From NCBI RefSeq assembly GCF_047663525.1, contig NC_092613.1, forward strand, positions 6,163,501-6,227,500: a stretch of 64,000 nt of DNA, in the 5' to 3' direction. Position numbers and translations under genes: made by a program. Positions 36,570 to 48,059 of the stretch are shown in pieces. A model generated the notes under the pieces. That model was given only the letters and a program-made list of their open reading frames with translations, was not told the origin of the DNA and did not search any database. Positions within the stretch are counted from its first letter, which is position 1. Each line of letters begins with the position of its first letter. This DNA is from Anas platyrhynchos. Its lineage: Eukaryota; Chordata; Aves; Anseriformes; Anatidae.

Positions 36570-37330
36570 CTCCGCTTGTGCCGGCCCCCGGCGCTCCGGC
36601 CCCCCCCCCCCCCTCTCCAACCCGCCCCCCTGGGCTCGTCCTTCCCCGGCCCCCCCCGCTCCCCTCCCCGCAGCCCGGGGCTGAGCCGAGCGGCCAGGGG
36701 GGAGCCGCTGGGGCTCGGCCGCCCCCTCGGGGCCGCCCCTCGGGGCCGTTTGCCAAAAGCGTGCGGCCGAAGCGACCCCCCCGGAGCCGGCCCCGCCGCC
36801 GGCCGCTGCGCCCCGCAGCCGCGTCCCCCCCGGGAGCTCCGCAGCGGCTCCTCACCGTGTCCGGCGGCCTGGGGGGGGGCTTCTTTGGGGCTTTTCCCCG
36901 ACCCCAGAGACAGCGCGGAGGTGCTCAGCCACCGGGCAGGGCGGGGGCCATGCTGGGGGCGGCGGGAGGGATGCTCGGGGCCGCCCGCCCCGCTCCGCCT
37001 CGGCTCCGGTGCCCGGCCCCGCTCGGCTCCCGGCCGGCACCGAGCATCACAGGGGGGGCTCCCGAGGGGTTTTAAGGAGGGACCGAGCCGATCTGGGGCT
37101 GCTGGGGCTTGGGGGGGGGGGGAGTGGCGGGGGTGGGGGAACGGGTTCAGAAGCGGAGCCCGGCTCCGAGCCGCCTCGGTCCCGCTCGCAGCCTCCGGAG
37201 CCGGGGGAGGCGCCGGAGCCGGAGCTGGAGGCGGGGGGGAGAAGCCGGAGCCGGCCCGGAGAGAGCCGGGAGCCGCCGGGCACCGGGCACGGAGCGGCCG
37301 CTGCCCCCCGGGCTCGGCACCAGGATGGCA
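36570..37330 (-). promoter_or_regulatory. ADORA1: CpG-rich probable ADORA1 promoter and non-coding exon
   Basis: This stretch of about 760 bp is extremely GC-rich, with many CpG and repeated GGAGCCGG or CCCCGG motifs, and it has no TATA box. On the minus strand ACACG|GTGAGG at 36856/36855 is a good donor for a non-coding first exon, which would splice to 36396. It lies at the head of the gene, so promoter function is a reasonable inference. The transcription start cannot be placed from sequence. An A14 run lies in the short intron (near 36526-36539). Confidence 0.6.
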
Positions 37331-40300
37331 CCGGGAGCCGCAGGGGGTGCCCGAGCTGCCCCCAGGCTCACCCCGAATCAGCCCTGGGGGGGCTCGGGGC
37401 TGAGTCCCAGGGCACCCTCAGAGGGGCACCCAAGGGTGCTGGGGGCTGCGCACCCTCCCAACAGTGGGAAGGGCAGAGGGCAAGCGAGCTGGGCTGGTTT
37501 ATCAGAGTGCTGCAGGGACTGGGACCGGCTGTGAGCTCGGGTTCGGGGCAGTGGGACTGTCCCCAAACCCACCCGAGCCTCTCCCCACCCTTTGTCCCTC
37601 CTCTGGTGGGACGTGGGGCTGGATGTGTCCCCTGCTGCTCTGCTCTACCTTGGTGAGAGGTGTCCCCGTGCCTGGAGCTGTCCCTCAGGGCTGACCCATG
37701 ACCTTCTCCTCCATCCGAGCCTGCAGAGCCCAGGTGGGGTTGGGGACGGTTGTGGGGACATCACAAACCCAGTTCTGGACCCCTCCATCAGCTGGTGGCC
37801 CAGGGGCTTCTCCCTCACCACCACCAACGGGGCAGCTGGCCCAGGTTTGGGGTCAAGCACTCGGTGGCCATCCGGGGACCACGGTGATGTGCCACCTCTG
37901 ACACTTTATCTGTGCCAGCGGCAGGGCAAGGAGAGCTTATATGGATTTAAAAGATCTGTTTGCTCTGCAGGGAGAAAAATAAACCGGGGATGGCGAGTTC
38001 ACATAAACACTGTGCTATTTATGGGAGGCTGCGTCTCGCTGCGCATCTCTCCTCGCACATCCTCTGCCGCCGGGAGGAAGCCGTTATCCCACTGCGGGGC
38101 TCAGCCTGCAGCCAGAGGTGACGTGGGACAGACCCGCCTGGTGCCTGGCCCCATCCAGCGCCAAAGGGTCCCCCTGCACATGGATCATGGAGCAGGGCAG
38201 CACCCAGGGGATCCCCTGGTTATCACAGCCAGCACTGGGCTCTGCGAGGTGCTGGGAGCAGCCGGGGCATCCCCGGGGAGCCCCAAGCCCCCGAGCCCCC
38301 CGGTGTCCCAGGGTGAACGTCCTTGCAATCAGCCCCTGGCTGGGAGCAGAGCAGGAAAACCGGCAGGTTCATCACGGGAGTGAAATGCGGAAGCAAATGC
38401 GGGCAAGTCCCGGCCTAATTGTATGCAAATCCCCCAAACACTGCGATTAAAAACCACTCCTTTTCCTAAGTGAATTGGCAGTTTGCTCTCCCTCCCCGGA
38501 TTTGCGCCCCGGCATACCTAATCTTAGCAGCGCCCCTAAAAAAGCCCAGATTGTGCCAAAAATGAGCCGCATGGCTGGGAGCGCGCCAAAGGGAGGTGGG
38601 TAAGAGCTCTCCTGCCAGCCCGAGGAAAATTTCTCAGGGCTTTGGCAAAGGCTGCAAATATTGAATGAGCAAATGTGGTCGCTGGCTGTTGCAGGTGGCT
38701 TTGCAGAGCCCGCTCGCGGCGGACGTGGCGTCAGCTGCTCGTCCTTTCCAGGTCGCCCTCCGGAAACCGGGCTGGGGCTTGTGTTGGAGGCTCCTTCAAA
38801 AACCACGAAATGCAATTTTGTGGGGAACATCAGGTTCCCAGCAGGTTGTCCAAGGTCTTCCAGGCTCTTGCTGGGGTTTGGAAGGAGAAAACCAAGCGAT
38901 GCGATGGGGCGTGATAAGCCGGAGGAAGCGTTGGATGAGGCCACTCTGGGCAAATGCCCGCAGAGACAGCGAGGTGGGACGAGGGCAAAGAGGTGACACA
39001 GGCACGGTGTGGCTTGTGGGGACAGGTCCAAACCTGGTCTGCCATGGGAGGGGATGCACAGCGGGCTTGGCGTGCCGGAGCAGCACCCAGGAGGCGAGTT
39101 GGGGCGTGGGGAGCTCCTCTCCTCCCACCGCTTCTCTGCGGATCCCCTCCTGCCTCGCTTTCCCTGCGGGAAGAGCAGCCCCGAGCTGCCATCGTGGGTG
39201 CTCAGCGCAGGAGGTGTTGAGGTTTTCTCTGCCTCTTCAATTCTGGGAGCTAGCCCAGAGGCCTTCTGGTCATGGAAAGGGGCCTCTTAATTAGGGAAGT
39301 TAATCAGGAGCGTGGCCGGTGCCAGCAGCACAGGGCTGTGTGCTCGGTGGGATGACGTCTCCGTGAGATATTAATTAGGATGACCCCAAATGCCATGGTC
39401 CGGTGGGTCCGGACAGGCTGGCACAGGGAGAAAAAGAAGAAGCAAACAAAGGGAACAACCAAAACTTTTCCAAAGGTGCCTCCACCGTGCCGAGGTGCCG
39501 CAGATTGATGCTCGCCCATAGCGCCTGCCCCAGGGTCACCCGTCCCCGTGTGACACAGGGCCCTGGTGGGATTTTGCTGGGGACACGGGGCTGTTCCCGG
39601 GCTCGTCCCCTATTTTAATGCCGTCTGATGGGGTGCACGGCCCCAGGAAGCCGTCTGGGGGCCTCACAGGGCGTTGATCCCCAGCAGCGCTCGGGACTTG
39701 CAGCAGATGCTCAACAGCTGTGACATCGCTTAGAGAGAATTCCCGGGAGACAATTCCAAGTATGAAGTCCCTTCGTTTTTGTTTGGGATCTGGAGTGGGA
39801 AGGTCATGCGCCGGCCACATTTTCAAGCTCTTTTTTACACTGCAAAGGCTCGTTTTTGCCTACAGAAGCTGAGCTTGCCACCGATTCACGGGACTCCCAG
39901 ATTTTGCTGGGAAGCACCCGGCCCTGCAGGACGGACGGAGGGACGGCTGCTTCCCCGGGGACTGACGCTTCCCACCAGGCACATCTCAGCCCCGCAGCCC
40001 GTTTTACAGGGGGTTGGCAGCGGGGCTGGGGAGCTGGGGCGCACAGATCCCTATTGCTGGGAGCCAGGAGGATGCTCACAGGGTTTTTTTTTTGTGCTTT
40101 CCCGGCACCAGCCTGAACCTGGCAGGAGAAACTGCTGAGACATCACCCGATGGAAGGGAAAACAAGTCCCGAAGTGCCAAAACCCGTCGAGCTCTCCGCC
40201 AGTGGTGCCCTTGGCACGACAGTGGGGTAGAGCAGAGGTCTGCCGGCTCGCTGGCCCTGCCTGCACCCCATCCCAGGCCCTTTGCCTCCTCGCCGCCGTA

Positions 40301-41990
40301 TCTCCCCCACCACGTGCAGGACCTATTTTAATCCCCAGGGAGCCCCTTGAGCGTTATCGGGCCAGGCCACCAGCCAAGAGCTATTCCTGCGCACCCTTTC
40401 CAGCAGGCTCAGCATCACGAGCAGCGCGGAAGGGGGTTAAATATTTCCACTGCCGTAAGTCAGAGGACTGCAAAACCCCTTTGGCCTCCGTGGCCAGCCC
40501 TCGAGCGAGCCGGGAGCTGTAGGAAGAGCTCCTCTTTTCACTCGAAGCGGCCCGTGTCGGGGCAGGATGGTGCTTGCTGAGCCGTGCCCGGAGAGGAGGA
40601 GCTGGGGGTGTGAGCGCTGCGGTGCAGGCAGCGATGACAGCTCGCTCCGGGGCAAAGAGTTGGCAGAACCACAGCTTCCCAGAAGAGAAAAGAAAAGAAG
40701 AAAAAAAAAGGAGGAAAGCATAAAAAGAAAAACGTGGCCTCTGCAAGTCTTGCTTTGCTACAAAAGATGAACGAGGGGCTGAAATCTCGTCTCCTAATGG
40801 GCCCCCCAGGATGGTGTGATCACTTTCTGATCAATCTTGGGGGAAATACTAGGGAGGGGATAAGTATTTCGGGATAAGTATGCGTGGACAGCCCCTCAGG
40901 AAGGTCCCATCCCCACGGCTGCTGCTCCCAAATTTTGTGTTTCTGCCCTTAGAAATCTGCCCTCTATTTCTATTTTGAAATCCTCCGGCTTCAGCTTCCA
41001 GCTGCCACTTGCATCTCTCTCAGCTGGCTGGGCAGCTCTTGATTTCGGTAGCAGGGCTTTTCCCCTGCTCAGACACTTGCAGACCCCAGCCCCATCACCA
41101 CCCCACAGCACGGGATCTCCTCTTCCACCCCGCTCAGGCTCAGGAGGCGGCGCCGGCCGCGAGCCCTGCGGAGGAGCTGCTGCCGCCAGCGCTGTTTCCT
41201 TTGAACCTCCCCAAACCGAAAGGTTTCGTGGAGTTGTGCTATTTCCAGAACTGAAATCAGGACAGAAACTCGTTGGCTACCTCCCCTATACTGCAGGAAA
41301 GGCCGCTCAGATCCTTCCCATGTGCTTAAACCTACAGATTCCTTTCAAAGATGTGGAAAATTCCTTATCAGCGCAGGGGATGCATCTTCTGCCCGGATCC
41401 CTCTCCTCTTCCAGCTGGGATCTGTTCCCCATGGTCCCAGAGCAACGCAAACGTTACCCAAAATGTCTGAAGGCCAGAAAAAACAGCGTCCAAGCCCCCG
41501 TCCCCGGGGGACGGCTCCTGAGGAGCGAGCAGCGCTGCCGCTGCCGCGGGACATGTGATTTTTGCATTGCGCCGAACAACACCGGCAAGTTCGGGAGGGA
41601 CGTTCCCACAGCTGGCTGCCAGAAATCCCCGGGGGCTTCTCCTGCCTTTCCTCCCCTGGGCTGGGAGGGTTTGGGGTGCAGGGATCGGCCTGGGGATCAC
41701 CCCACTGGTTTGGTGCCCCAGGACGTGGCAAATGGCCACAGCGATGCCCAGGACCCGCTGCCACCTCCGTGGCCCCGGTGCTCAGTCCTTGCCATGAAGG
41801 GAGTGATGCAGATTTGGGGTGCCAAGGGTGGCCTTTCAGTGCCACAGGGGACAAAGGGTCCGAGCTATCTGGCTCCTATTGAAGCTCTTGGGGTGCTGAG
41901 GGACCCCAACTGCTCTCATAGGTCTTGGAGGGCAGAGAAGGGGTGAGGGGGGATGCAGGCGTTGGCTTCATGGAAAGGCTGAGGAGGGGT

Positions 41991-42065
41991 GGGATGGGAT
42001 GGGATGGGATGGGATGGGATGGGATGGGATGGGATGGGATGGGATGGGATGGGATGGGATGGGAT
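41991..42065. repeat. (GGGAT)n pentanucleotide array
   Basis: About 15 perfect copies of GGGAT run without interruption. The array is flanked by GAGGGGT on the left and GGTGGCTGA on the right. Confidence 0.97.
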
Positions 42066-42880
42066 GGTGGCTGAGCATTTCAGCTCCCCCTCTCCCCTAA
42101 ACTATTTCTCCCCTTCAAAGCAACAAAGGCGATGGGGCCAAAGGGAGCAGATGTGACACGGACCCTGGGCATGAGTGGGGGCAGAGGACACAGCTCCTGC
42201 AGGAGAAATAAAAGGTTTCAGCCCCCTCAAGGCACGTTCCTGCCCCTCCTGATGGGGTGGACGCTGAGATGACTCCAGGAGAGACCCGAGGGCAAGAGGA
42301 GCTCGTGGAGCTTAGGACAAAAATTCCTCTCCCAGGACGGTTTCACCTCCAGCCAAGCACAAAAAACTCAAAGGAAAGGCTTTCCGGGAAGTCCCCCCGC
42401 TTCCCCCGAGCCTCCCCTCCCTGGATTGGGATGTTTTGACCCAAAAGAGGAGCGGGGCCCTGGGAGGGGTGCAGGAACTGGAGGAAGCCAAACCCCGGGC
42501 GCTATTTTCAGCTCCCTGGGCAGGAAAAGCACCTGCTGGGGTCATTACGCCGCGGGAAAAAACAAACGTCGAGATTTTTCTCCCTTGGGGGGGTGAGAAA
42601 TGAATAGCTGGGCTCATCCGAGCCGGACCCCAGGGCTGATCCCCCCAGGGACTCCCAGGTCCCGGTTCCCCCTCTCAGCACGGGGACGAGGGGTTTGCAC
42701 CCCGGGTCCTGGGGAGGGAGGTGTGTATGGGGGGGTGGGGGGGTATTCCCTTTAAAAAAAAAAAAAGGGGGATTCAGGAGGGGTCGGACCGCTCTGGGTC
42801 CCTGCCGCGGTGTGCGGATAACCGGGCTTCTGGTGCCCCCTCCCGTCGGTCTGCAGCAGTCCGGGTTCAGCAAATCTGCA

Positions 42881-43053
42881 CAAAAAAAAATAAAAATAAA
42901 AATAAAATAAAATAAAATAAAATAAAATAAAATAAAATAAAATAAAATAAAATAAAATAAAATAAAACAATAAAATAAAATAAAATAAAATAAAATAAAA
43001 TAAAATAAAATAAAATAAAATAAAATAAAATAAAATAAAATAATAAAATAAAA
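42881..43053. repeat. (TAAAA)n pentanucleotide array, 4.5 kb upstream of MYOG
   Basis: About 170 bp of TAAAA repeats starts with an A-rich lead-in (CAAAAAAAAATAAAAATAAA). It is interrupted once by AAACAATAAAA near 42965 and once by AATAATAAAA near 43040. Reverse-strand open frames across it read as F, Y, I and L repeats and are not genes. Confidence 0.97.
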
Positions 43054-43140
43054 TGCATTTTTGCCCATAGGGAACCAGGAGTTGACTTTTCTTAGTGGTT
43101 TAGATATACTGGAAGGAGCTCGCCCCCCCTGCAGAGATGC

Positions 43141-43560
43141 GGGGATCCCCCCCCCCCCCCTCCCTGATTAAATATACCCAATTTCTAAAGCAAAACCCAC
43201 AGCTCCCCATCCTCTTCCCAGCAGCAGCTTGACCGGGCCTGACACCGACAGCTGAGCATGCAAGAGGGACCGGGGGTGTCGGATGCATTCCCCCCCCCCC
43301 TCCCCGGGAAGGGGGAAAACCAGCCCGGGGGGGGGGGGCAGGCAGGGAGCACACAGCAGGGAGCCTCCCCGGGACGGGAATTTGTAGGGTGAGGCCCCTG
43401 CGGAAGGGCTGGGTCGTGGGGCATCACCGCTGGCATGTCACTGGGGGGGGGGGCACCAACCCCTCTCCCTTTCCACCATATCCCAAAATGAGGAAATGCG
43501 CACTGCCCTCCCTCCCCCGGCTCTCTGAGTTGTCCCCGTGGTGTATTAGGGGGGGGGTCG
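43141..43560. repeat. Cluster of long C and G homopolymer runs
   Basis: Runs include C14 at 43147-43160, about C11 at 43290-43300, G12 at 43327-43338, about G10 near 43443-43452 and a G9 run near 43550. Both strands could form quadruplex-like structures. This is also a likely site of sequencing or assembly error. Confidence 0.8.
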
Positions 43561-44735
43561 CCCCTTTTTGTGCGCCCCATGGAGCTGGGGCAGGAAAATG
43601 CAGCGGGGAGACACGGCCCCAAATCCCAGCCCAGACCCCGACCCCACAGCATCATCCCCCATGGGGTGGGGGCCACTCGTGCCATGCTGGGAACGTGCCC
43701 AGGATGGGGATATCTCAATGGTCACCCCGCCGTGGGACCCCCCCATGCTCCCCTGCCAAGGGACGCTGCTGTCCCCAGCGCCTGTCCCCGTGGCCGTGCG
43801 CCATCCCCTGCCCCAGACAGCTGTCCCTGCCGGGGGGTCGGGTGGCCACCATATGTCCCTGCTGAATCCCTCGCATTCATGGGGCTTCCTCCAAACCCCC
43901 ACCTGTCCTCCTGCTCGCCCAGCCAGAGCCCCCGCCCCATAAAATCAGCGCCTTGTTGACAACCCCGGACCCTGGAGGAGCTGCTCTCATGTGCTGGAGA
44001 TGTCCCTAGGATAAGGGGGGGGGGTCCTGTGAGAAGTTGCATGGGGTTCCCTGGTCGGGGATCTACTGGGGGGGCTCCATCCTGCTGCAATTTAGGGCTG
44101 GGGGCTGGGAATGGATAGGGCCACGTCCAGGTTGTGGGGTCACGGAGCAAGGGAGGAGCACAGAGGGGCAGAAATGCAGGAGATTTGGGGCTGGCAGTGG
44201 GGCAGAGAATTGCGCAGTGAGGGGGTGAGGGCACCCAGTGTGGTCCCTGGGCTGGGATCCTACAGGCTGGGGGGTTGGGGGGGCTCCTGCTGGGCTTTAT
44301 ACTTCCAGAGGTATCAATATCTGATTTCCTGAGGGGGAAACTGAGGCACGGAGCCTGCGGGGCTGGCAGGGGAGGGGAGGCAAGGATGCTGAGCACCATG
44401 TGGGCACGAGCAGCCCCATCCCATCACCTCCCAGCACATCGGTGAGCCCAAGCTGGGTGAGCTGACCCCTTGGGGTGAGGGAGGTCCTGCCACCGCTGCT
44501 CCCATCCCAAATGGGGACAGGCAGCAGGACACCGTCCCCATGGGCCGAATAGGACCAGGTCCCAAATCCCCAGCAGGCCGAGACGTGGCTCTGCAAAGCC
44601 ACCGACTCTCGGGGATGGGGCCAAAGGGGCAGGCAGTGCCGCGGCCCCATCCCGGCCAAGCAGCTGTCGCCATCCCAAATCTCCGGCGAGCAGGCACGTC
44701 GGAAATCCCGGGTGTCGGAGGAGAGGTCTGCGCTG

Positions 44736-44804
44736 CATTCCTCGGCCGGGAGCGGGGAGCAAGCCAAGCATCTCCCCGCCGCCTGCAGCTGCTCCCAAAT
44801 ATGT
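44736..44804. promoter_or_regulatory. Candidate muscle motif cluster upstream of MYOG
   Basis: Within 70 bp lie an M-CAT site (CATTCCT, 44736-44742), a CAGCTG E-box (44786-44791) and a CArG-like CCAAATATGT (44795-44804), 2.8 kb before MYOG. These are the binding motifs of TEAD, myogenic bHLH and SRF factors. The motifs are real, but each could occur by chance and enhancer function is speculative. Confidence 0.3.
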
Positions 44805-47448
44805 TACGACTTGTCACGGCCGCAGGAAGGGAAATCGGCAAGCCTGGAAAGCAAGAGGGGATGCGGGGTGCCGGGGGGCCATGGGGAGGTCGGGCCCATG
44901 GGGGTGGCCTTTTGGTGAGAGCCCTTCGCGGGGCAGGACTCCTCGTGGCACAGCGGGGTGCTCTCTGCTCTGCTGCCCTCTGCCTTTTTTCCCCATCAGT
45001 TGGGAGCTGCCTCCAGCTTTGACATCCCCTAAAACCAGGGAACCTTTTTGCCTGTTCCAATGGAAGGAGCCCCCCGGTGCCAACCCTACCACCAGTGCGG
45101 GGACGTGCACCACGCCGCGCCGTGCTTAGGGGCTTCAAAAAATAAAAGCACACCGGGACCTTTAGCCGTGGTGGGACAGCAAAACAGCCCCCGGGCACCT
45201 CTCCCCAGCTGGGGAAGCAGCAAACTCGAGCCCTGCTCACGGAGATTTTCTCAATGGGGAGGTATTTTTAGCCCGAGCCTCGTGGCTGCGGTGCCGGGGT
45301 GAGCCGTCCCCGCGAGGCCGGGGGCCCCCTCCTCTGCCAGCCGGGGAAGGTCACCCCGTGACGGATCGCAGCACGTTCTGCCCGGCGCGCACACAGCCTG
45401 GCCTTTGTGTGCGTCCCAGCCGCCGCCATCCATCACGGGCTAACCTGACAGCCGGCAGCAGAGCCCTAAGCCCCCGACGGCTCCGAATTACCCGGGGTGC
45501 AGCCCGCAGCCCGGTTTTGGGGCCGTACGCAGGGAGCTGGGGGTGCTGGGGGCTGTGATGGGAGCCCCCTGGGGTCCCTTGTGGGGCTAAGGGAGGGGAT
45601 GGTGGCCATGTGTCCATCCATGGGGGTGCATGAGCCTGCTGGACACTGCACTGTGCCCCCACACTGCGCCCAGGACGAGGGGGACCCTTGGCAAAGAGCA
45701 TCCAAAGAGCACCTGGGATGGAGGAGCAGCACCACGGGCAGGTCCCCGTGTTGGTGACAGCCTGGATGGGGGCCCTAAAAGAGCTGGGGTGAATGTGGGT
45801 GCTCGGGCTGACCCCCCAGCACCGTGCCCATCGCAGGTGACACCATTTTTTGTCCCCCTCCCCAGGGCTGGGTGCCCACAGGCTGCCTCCTGGCTCTCCT
45901 GCCGGGGGGTTTCGGTGACCCTGGTGTCCCGTGGGGGCTGCCTCGTCCCCACCTCTCCCTGCTGGGAAAGCCCCGCCGCCGGCTGCAGCGCTGCTGGCCC
46001 TGTTTTATGAAGTGCGAAATGCTTGGCCGGGCTGCTGCACGGCCCTGCCACGTGCCCAGCGGGGCTGGCTGTGTCACCGCCGCTGTCCTCGTCCTCCAAA
46101 CGCACTCTGGCAATTAAAAAACGTAGAGTCGGGCTGGTCCCTTTGGTGTCCCTCGCCCAGGAGCTCACCGGGGCTGTGCCCATCAGCAGGTGCCCCCAGC
46201 ACAGGTCCCCACGAGCGAGGCTCTCTGCTCCTCAGCCTGGTTTGGGTTCTTCCCTCCTAACAGCTTGTGCCAGACACCGCAGGCTCTCAGGGATGAATCC
46301 TGTCTCTTTAGAACCGTTTTAATAATTTTGCCTCATACAGGGGCCAACCCAGTGACCCGATTGCTTTCCTTCTCGAGTATTTAAGGGTTTTGACAGCTTG
46401 GGGAGCTCAGGGTCTGTGCTGGACCCAGGGCTGCAGCCCCTGCTGTTACAACCTCAAATATTTTCTAGGTGGTAAAAATGTGGGGACGGTGATTTCCCAG
46501 TGCTGAGAGCCCGAGAGAGCTGACAGCAGGGTTTGGGGATGTTTCAGGGCTCCTGGCCATGAAGAAATCACTGCCCCTGATGGCAATGGGATGTCCTCTG
46601 GGAGGAGAGCACTATGGCGGGCCCCAAAATGAGTAGAAATGAACCCAAAGTCAGCCAGAGCGCCGGTGGGTGGGCGCGGGGAATGCGCCTCCCCGGGGAG
46701 GGGGATTTGGGGAAGGAAAATCCCAGCAGGGTCGGCCCCGCTCTTGGCTGACATTCTTTCCACTGACCGATCCCTCGGCTGGAATCTGGCCCGGAGCAGG
46801 AATAGGAGGAGGTGGGAGATGGTTTCTGACGTTCCCAGTGGAAAAAAAAAAAAAAAAATACCCTCTGGATTATAGACAAAGCTGGGGAGATGCTGCTGGA
46901 GTCCTGGGAGGGCTGGGGAAGGGTTAAAACCCAGTGCCCTGCTCTTGGTCACGCAAAGCCCATCACCGTGCCTCAGTTTCCCCACGGGGAAGGTGGGAAC
47001 TGCCCCGCTCAGGGCTGGATTCCTCCAACTCCCCACGGCTTCAGCAGAAGCAGGACCAGGCCTAAAGGCTGGTGGGCGACACGGGGGGCACGGGGCAGCG
47101 ATGGGGAGAAGCTGAGGGGCGCTGGGCTCTGCCCGCGGCGATGGCGCAGACCCTGGGGTGCCACGGGGTGGCCACGAAGGGGTGCGGGTGCTGGCCACGA
47201 GGCTGCCCCCACCCCGGCCACCCCATAACTGAAGGGACCAGATGACACCGGAATGCGGGACGGAGCTGGCAGCCACCCACCAGCCCCGGTGCCACCCGCG
47301 GTGGGGCAAACAAAGCCCCCGTTTGCCGAGCCGCCCTCCCTTCCCGTTGTGCCAGCTCCCCCCTAGGGCAGCGTAATCCCCGCGGGGAGGGCGAGCGCAC
47401 GACCGCAGACGGACAAGTTTTGATGCGAGGAAGCAGCTTAGGGTGGGC

Positions 47449-47529
47449 TCAGGTTTCCTTTTTAGGTCCGCTATATTTATCTCCGTGATTTAATGCCAGC
47501 GCCGGGGTTTAAATGGCACCAAGCAGTTG
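47449..47529 (+). promoter_or_regulatory. MYOG: MYOG proximal promoter: MEF3, MEF2, TATA-like, E-box
   Basis: TCAGGTTTC (47449-47457) is the MEF3 site bound by SIX factors. CTATATTTAT (47471-47480) is the MEF2 site. TTTAAAT (47508-47514) sits at the TATA position, and CAGTTG (47524-47529) is the proximal E-box. The same elements in the same order make up the well-studied mammalian myogenin promoter. Their presence in 80 bp directly before the gene strongly supports conserved control by SIX1/4, MEF2 and myogenic bHLH proteins. The leader should be only about 40-50 nt. Confidence 0.88.
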
Positions 47530-47579
47530 GCGTGGGGAGACGGAGCAGCCGTCCCCGAGCCGCACGCACGTCCCCCCCC

Positions 47580-48059
47580 ATGGAGCTCTTCGAGACCAAC
47601 CCTTACTTTTTCCCGGACCAGAGGTTTTACGACGGGGAAAACTTCTTGGGCTCTCGCCTGCAGGGCTATGAGCCGGCGGCGTTCCCCGAGCGGCCCGAGG
47701 TGGCCCTGTGCCCCGAAAGCAGGGTGGCTTTGGAGGAAAAGGACTCATCCCTGGCCGAGCACTGCCCCGGGCAATGCCTGCCCTGGGCTTGTAAGATCTG
47801 CAAGCGCAAGACGGTGTCCATCGACCGGCGGCGGGCGGCCACGCTGCGGGAGAAGCGGCGGCTGAAGAAGGTGAACGAAGCCTTCGAGGCGCTGAAGCGC
47901 AGCACCCTGCTCAACCCCAACCAGCGGCTGCCCAAGGTGGAGATCCTGCGCAGCGCCATCCAGTACATCGAGCGGCTGCAGAGCCTGCTCAGCACCCTCA
48001 ACCAGCAGGAGAGGGAGCAGAGGGACCTGCGCTACCGCCCCGCCGGCCCCCAGCCCGCC
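47580..48059 (+). CDS. MYOG: MYOG exon 1: N-terminus and bHLH
   Basis: This exon holds 160 complete codons and ends in phase 0 at CCCGCC|GTGAGT. It contains the activation segment, the Cys-rich motif and the whole bHLH domain, as in all MRF genes, where the first exon carries the DNA-binding domain. Confidence 0.97.

Larger units (their letters stand above)
37331..47440. other. ADORA1-MYOG intergenic region
   Basis: ADORA1 and MYOG point away from each other across 10 kb. I recognise no coding exon. An open frame of 323 codons at 40975-41946 (+) has no family motif and uneven composition. The region holds a (GGGAT)n array, a (TAAAA)n array, long C and G runs at 43.1-43.6 kb, and a possible muscle-type motif cluster near 44.74-44.80 kb. 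These are described separately. Confidence 0.6.

Noticed and set aside
36007-36855. Longer ADORA1 N-terminus through the upstream open frame
   Set aside because: The upstream part crosses a clear splice acceptor and an A-rich intron. Receptor homology begins exactly at MAHPVSAFQ.
40975-41946. 323-codon open frame between ADORA1 and MYOG
   Set aside because: There is no recognisable domain, competing frames are open on both strands, the composition is uneven, and there is no promoter or poly(A) context.
42508-43068. Reverse-strand frames rich in F, I, L and Y that mimic membrane proteins
   Set aside because: They are translations of the (TAAAA)n array. The same occurs at 48.0-48.6 kb.
47493-47579. 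Myogenin start at the upstream in-frame ATG
   Set aside because: It lies before the TATA-like element and E-box, so it is not transcribed. [11 protein letters not shown] is the family N-terminus.
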